From an uncultured Collinsella sp. (GTDB lineage Bacteria > Actinomycetota > Coriobacteriia > Coriobacteriales > Coriobacteriaceae): a stretch of DNA of 7,469 nt. The position numbers and the translations under genes are program-made. The stretch lies in contig UQNU01000071.1 of NCBI GenBank assembly GCA_900542555.1, positions 1-7,469 on the forward strand, given 5' to 3'. This document shows, in pieces, positions 4,806 to 7,469 of the stretch; the first letter of the stretch is position 1; every line of letters begins with the position of its first letter. The notes below the pieces were generated by a model. It made no database searches. It was given only the letters and a program-made list of their open reading frames with translations, and was not told the DNA's origin.

Positions 4806-7032
4806 ACTCGCTTGGGGCAACGTCCGCCGCGCCGGCCGCGACTACCTCGTCTACCTTTTGACGCTCACCCTGGGCGTCACGGTCTTCTATGCCTTTAACA
4901 CCATCTCGATGCAGGTCGACATCGCCGGCATCGATGAAAAGGGCTTGGCGCAGGTTATGGGCAGCATGCTCGGCAACCTGACGTACTTTTTGGCCGGTGT
5001 CATGGCCTTTTTGATGGTGTATGCCAATAACTTCATCATGAAACGCCGCAAGAAGGAGTTTGGCCTGTACCAGGTGCTCGGCATGGGGCGCGGGCGCGTC
5101 GCCACGATTATGGCGCTCGAGACGGTGATCGTTTCGGTCGTGGCCTTTGTCGCCGGCATTGTGCTGGGTGTGGGACTCTCCCAGCTCATGACGTTCTTTA
5201 CGGCCTCGCTCTTTAAGACACAGATCGCCAATTTCCACTTCTTTTTCTCGGTGCATGCGTTCAACCTGACCCTTGCTTGCATGCTCGTAATGTTTGTGCT
5301 CACGCTACTGCTGAACCTTCGCGCCGTGCGTCGTACCAAACTCATCGAGCTTATGGGTGCCGAGCGTCGCAACGAGAGCATCAAGACACGCAACCCCTGG
5401 ATTGCGATTGCCATCTTTGTCGTGGACGTGGCGCTTGTGGGCGTGGCCTATTACCGTCTGTTACGTGATGGGTTCCCGCTAACCGCGACGGACAGCAAGC
5501 TGCAAGAGGCCATGAACCAGTTTGGTATTACGACCGCTATGGTTACCGTGGGCACCTTTGCCCTGTTCTGGGGGCTCTCGGGCATGCTCATCAAGCTGCT
5601 GCAGAGCCTGCGCAGCGTGTATTGGCGTGGCCTCAATATGTTTACCGTGCGTCAGCTTTCGGCCAAGGTCAATACGGTGTGCTTTTCGATGGGCGTCATC
5701 GCGATGATCCTGTTCCTCGCCATTACCTCGGTGACGTGCGGTATGTCGATCGCCAACGTGATGAACGAAAACCTGGAGCGCTATAATCCGGCCGACATGT
5801 CGCAGACGTATATCTATTACGCGCCCGATACGCTCGACTACTACAAAGAGTATGTCAATCCGTCTGAGGCCGATCGCATGGTGCTGGCCGATAGTACGGT
5901 CGATTTGTACTCCGCATGGCACGGCGATCGTGTCGACCCCGATAACGTTGCAGACGGTATTAAAGGCAAGTCGGCGGACAACAACGACGAGACCGGCAAG
6001 AAGGTCAATATCGCCGATGTTGCCGGTGAGCATGTGCAGATCGATTCGTATCTGAGTTACCCGCTTGGCGGCTCGGATCCTTCGGTGACCCCAAGTGAGA
6101 TGTGCAAGACCACGGGCGAAAAGCTTCCCAAGGCGTTCGGGGGTAGCAATGCCGACATGACAGGCCTGTCTGTGACGCCAGCAAGTCAGTACAACAAACT
6201 GCGCCAGATGATGGGCAAGGAGCCGGTGCACATCGGTCACGACCAGTATCTGCTCACGTGTGATATGGGCGGCGAGCTGGTCGACCTGTACACCAAGTAT
6301 ATGGCTGGCGGCCATACCCTTACCTTGGGCGGGCATACGCTCAAGCCCGCAACCGATAAGTCGGACGAAGATACGGCGGCCATCGCCAACTCGGCGATGG
6401 GCAGTAATGGGGGTACCGTCGTCGTTGCCGACGAGCTGTTGTCCCAACTTAATCTGCAGCCGTATTCCAGTAGTCTGCTCGTTAACTACAAACAGGGGAT
6501 GGATACGACCGAGGCAGACGAGAGCATTAAATACACTGTGCTCGACAATCTGCTCGTTGACGGCAAGGAGCCGGGGTCGTGGGGAACCTTCATCACACGC
6601 TCCGAGATGTACGCGCAAGCAGCGCAAATGAACGGTCTTATTAGCTACCTAGCCATCTACATCGGCTTTGTATTGGTCGTTGCATGCGCGGCGATTCTGT
6701 CGATTCAGCAACTCTCCAACGTGGCCGACGGCAGCCGCAGCTATCGTGTGCTGGCACAGATCGGCTGTGACGACCGCCAGATTCGCCATTCGGTGATGGC
6801 GCAGCAAGCGGTATTCTTCCTGTTCCCGCTGGCAGTGGGCCTGGCGCACTCCTTTGTGGCACTTAAGGTGATCATCGAGCTGGTGAGCATTTTCGGAAAT
6901 ATGAGCATCGGCGGCACCGTGGGCCTCACCTGCGCGATCTTCCTGGCAGCCTACGGCGCCTATTTCCTGGTGACCTACCTCATGAGCACCGGCATGGTAC
7001 AAGCCGCCATAGCCACCCGCTACAGCGAGTAA
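4795..7032 (+). CDS. BceB-like ABC transporter permease (FtsX family)
   Basis: This 745-residue membrane protein is the partner of the preceding ATPase. Ten likely membrane helices can be placed at about 17-36, 60-81, 105-130, 155-175, 203-221, 248-268, 295-317, 616-638, 668-690 and 706-732. A large extracellular domain of about 295 residues lies between helices 7 and 8, which is the topology of BceB-type permeases (usually about 650 residues, so this external domain is larger). FtsX-like motifs are RRKKEFGLYQVLGMGRGR (84-101) and the weaker SYRVLAQIGCDDRQIRHS (649-666). The N-terminal KLAWGNVRRAGRDYLVY and LIELMGAERRNE (183-194) also resemble BceB. The ATG at 4795 has GGTGAGG (4782-4788) 6 nt upstream and is preferred to a GTG at 4783. 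Family members detoxify or sense bacitracin-, nisin- or mersacidin-like peptides by acting on lipid-bound cell-wall precursors. No BceRS two-component genes are in the window. Confidence 0.92.
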   Translation: MLCKLAWGNVRRAGRDYLVYLLTLTLGVTVFYAFNTISMQVDIAGIDEKGLAQVMGSMLGNLTYFLAGVMAFLMVYANNFIMKRRKKEFGLYQVLGMGRGRVATIMALETVIVSVVAFVAGIVLGVGLSQLMTFFTASLFKTQIANFHFFFSVHAFNLTLACMLVMFVLTLLLNLRAVRRTKLIELMGAERRNESIKTRNPWIAIAIFVVDVALVGVAYYRLLRDGFPLTATDSKLQEAMNQFGITTAMVTVGTFALFWGLSGMLIKLLQSLRSVYWRGLNMFTVRQLSAKVNTVCFSMGVIAMILFLAITSVTCGMSIANVMNENLERYNPADMSQTYIYYAPDTLDYYKEYVNPSEADRMVLADSTVDLYSAWHGDRVDPDNVADGIKGKSADNNDETGKKVNIADVAGEHVQIDSYLSYPLGGSDPSVTPSEMCKTTGEKLPKAFGGSNADMTGLSVTPASQYNKLRQMMGKEPVHIGHDQYLLTCDMGGELVDLYTKYMAGGHTLTLGGHTLKPATDKSDEDTAAIANSAMGSNGGTVVVADELLSQLNLQPYSSSLLVNYKQGMDTTEADESIKYTVLDNLLVDGKEPGSWGTFITRSEMYAQAAQMNGLISYLAIYIGFVLVVACAAILSIQQLSNVADGSRSYRVLAQIGCDDRQIRHSVMAQQAVFFLFPLAVGLAHSFVALKVIIELVSIFGNMSIGGTVGLTCAIFLAAYGAYFLVTYLMSTGMVQAAIATRYSE

Positions 7033-7070
7033 CAAGCGGGCAAAACCGTCGCAAAATTAGAGGCGTATGA

Positions 7071-7110
7071 CCGCCGCGAAGGGACCAGGGGCCCTTTCGC
7101 GGCGGTTTTT
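7071..7110 (+). terminator. Terminator of the ABC transporter operon
   Basis: CCGCCGCGAA (7071-7080) pairs with TTCGCGGCGG (7096-7105). GGG/CCC pairing extends the stem past a one-base bulge, and TTTTT (7106-7110) follows directly. It begins 39 nt after the permease stop. Confidence 0.92.
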
Positions 7111-7133
7111 GCCTACCTGGTGCGTCTCAGATA

Positions 7134-7260
7134 CAAGTGAGTAGACTTTTTTGAACCTGCCGAGCACATCGCGACAAATGCTCAATAAAACCGCAGGTCA
7201 GAGCTGTGGCGTTTTAGGGCGTGCTCGGCCTTCTGCAAAAAGCCTACTCACTTGGTTTTT
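7134..7260 (+). ncRNA. Nested inverted-repeat element, possible structured RNA or mobile repeat
   Basis: CAAGTGAGTAG (7134-7144) pairs with CTACTCACTTG (7244-7254). The match continues to 7151/7237 with one mismatch, giving 17 of 18 pairs. A symmetric internal loop of 7 by 7 nt follows (7152-7158, 7230-7236), then GCCGAGCAC (7159-7167) pairs perfectly with 7221-7229. The interior holds a third stem, CCGCAG (7191-7196) with CTGTGG (7204-7209, one G-U pair), flanked by AAAA/TTTT. GGTTTTT follows the outer stem, as in a terminator. No promoter is evident, so a small RNA, an RNA end structure or a MITE-like repeat are all possible. Confidence 0.55.
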
Positions 7261-7297
7261 CTGCTAGAAGACCGCCACGAGGGAAGGCAACTCCCCC

Positions 7298-7331
7298 GGG
7301 TAGTCGTTGGGGACGTCCCCAACGGCTACCC
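7298..7331. repeat. 34-bp near-perfect palindrome
   Basis: Bases 7298-7314 and 7315-7331 are reverse complements over 17 bp with one mismatch and no spacer. The centre is GTTGGGGACGTCCCCAAC. It could be an operator or a cruciform, or could form an RNA hairpin. No T-run follows directly on either strand. Confidence 0.75.
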
Positions 7332-7377
7332 AAGGAGTGTCCCAAACCGCCGGCAGAAAAGGAGCGTCCCTAACTGC
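7303..7377. repeat. Cluster of four 12-bp iterated motifs
   Basis: The motif GTCCCNAACNGC occurs at 7315-7326, 7339-7350 and 7366-7377 on the plus strand, with all ten fixed positions kept. It occurs once inverted at 7314-7303 with nine of ten. The latter two plus-strand copies lie in longer repeats starting AAGGAG (7332 and 7359) that match at 17 of 20 bases. The spacings are 24 and 27 bp. The arrangement recalls iterated protein-binding sites, but no function is shown. Confidence 0.5.
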
Positions 7378-7469
7378 CACATCCGGAGCAAGATAACGCC
7401 GCAGGTAGAGGACGGACAGCGAGCGGGTCGCATTTGAGACAAGGTGACGTGAAACGAAAGGGCGCTGAC
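7378..7469. other. Right-edge intergenic segment
   Basis: No gene, terminator or clear promoter can be assigned here. A GTG at 7449 opens a frame to the window end, but only two bases separate it from AAGGTG, so it is not a credible start. The segment probably leads up to a gene outside the window. Confidence 0.3.

Noticed and set aside
5479..6627. 382-codon open frame antisense to the permease
   Set aside because: It is a shadow of the GC-rich permease gene: rich in His and Arg, with no recognisable domain and no ribosome site.
7303..7377. CRISPR array
   Set aside because: The repeats are only 12-20 bp and imperfect, one is inverted, and there are no proper spacers or cas genes.
7252..7437. 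61-codon plus-strand frame at the right end
   Set aside because: It runs through the palindrome and iterated motifs, which explain its composition, and has no ribosome site.
7449..7469. Start of a gene running off the right edge
   Set aside because: The GTG has its purine-rich stretch only 2 nt away and just 21 bases are available, so no coding call can be supported.

Overview
The window looks like chromosome of a GC-rich, gut-type actinobacterium, most probably of the Coriobacteriia and perhaps Collinsella. This is inferred from strongly C/G-ending codons in the clear genes, a BceAB-type transporter with Gram-positive features, and long GC-rich intergenic stretches full of inverted repeats. 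No rRNA, tRNA, CRISPR array, transposase or phage gene is visible.

Layout. At the left, a DeoR-family sugar-phosphate regulator (81-884, minus) diverges from a class II ketose-bisphosphate aldolase (1219-2076, plus). They share a 334-bp AT-rich control region holding a perfect GAACATGTTC palindrome. The aldolase ends in a very strong bidirectional terminator nested inside a perfect 29-bp inverted repeat. About 650 bp of repeat-rich, apparently gene-poor DNA follows (2235-2881). It contains a diverged tandem duplication of about 100 bp and possible remnants of small minus-strand reading frames.

The centre holds the most striking gene. One minus-strand frame (2882-3871) fuses an N-terminal MutT-like Nudix hydrolase to a C-terminal Vsr (very short patch repair) endonuclease through a lysine/arginine-rich linker. 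Nudix enzymes of this kind clean oxidised nucleotides from the dNTP pool. Vsr nicks DNA at T:G mismatches left by 5-methylcytosine deamination. The fusion therefore suggests a combined mutation-avoidance enzyme, and no Dcm-type methyltransferase lies beside it in this window.

Divergent from it is a two-gene operon (4020-7032): an ABC ATPase whose last codons overlap the start of a 10-helix BceB-like permease with a large extracellular domain. Such pairs usually give resistance to, or sensing of, cell-wall-active peptide antibiotics. No BceRS two-component system is in the window.

The operon ends in a strong hairpin terminator. Beyond it (7111-7469) lie a nested, RNA-like inverted-repeat element of about 120 nt ending in a T-run, and a cluster of four 12-bp iterated motifs, two of them forming a 34-bp palindrome. 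No gene can be assigned there.
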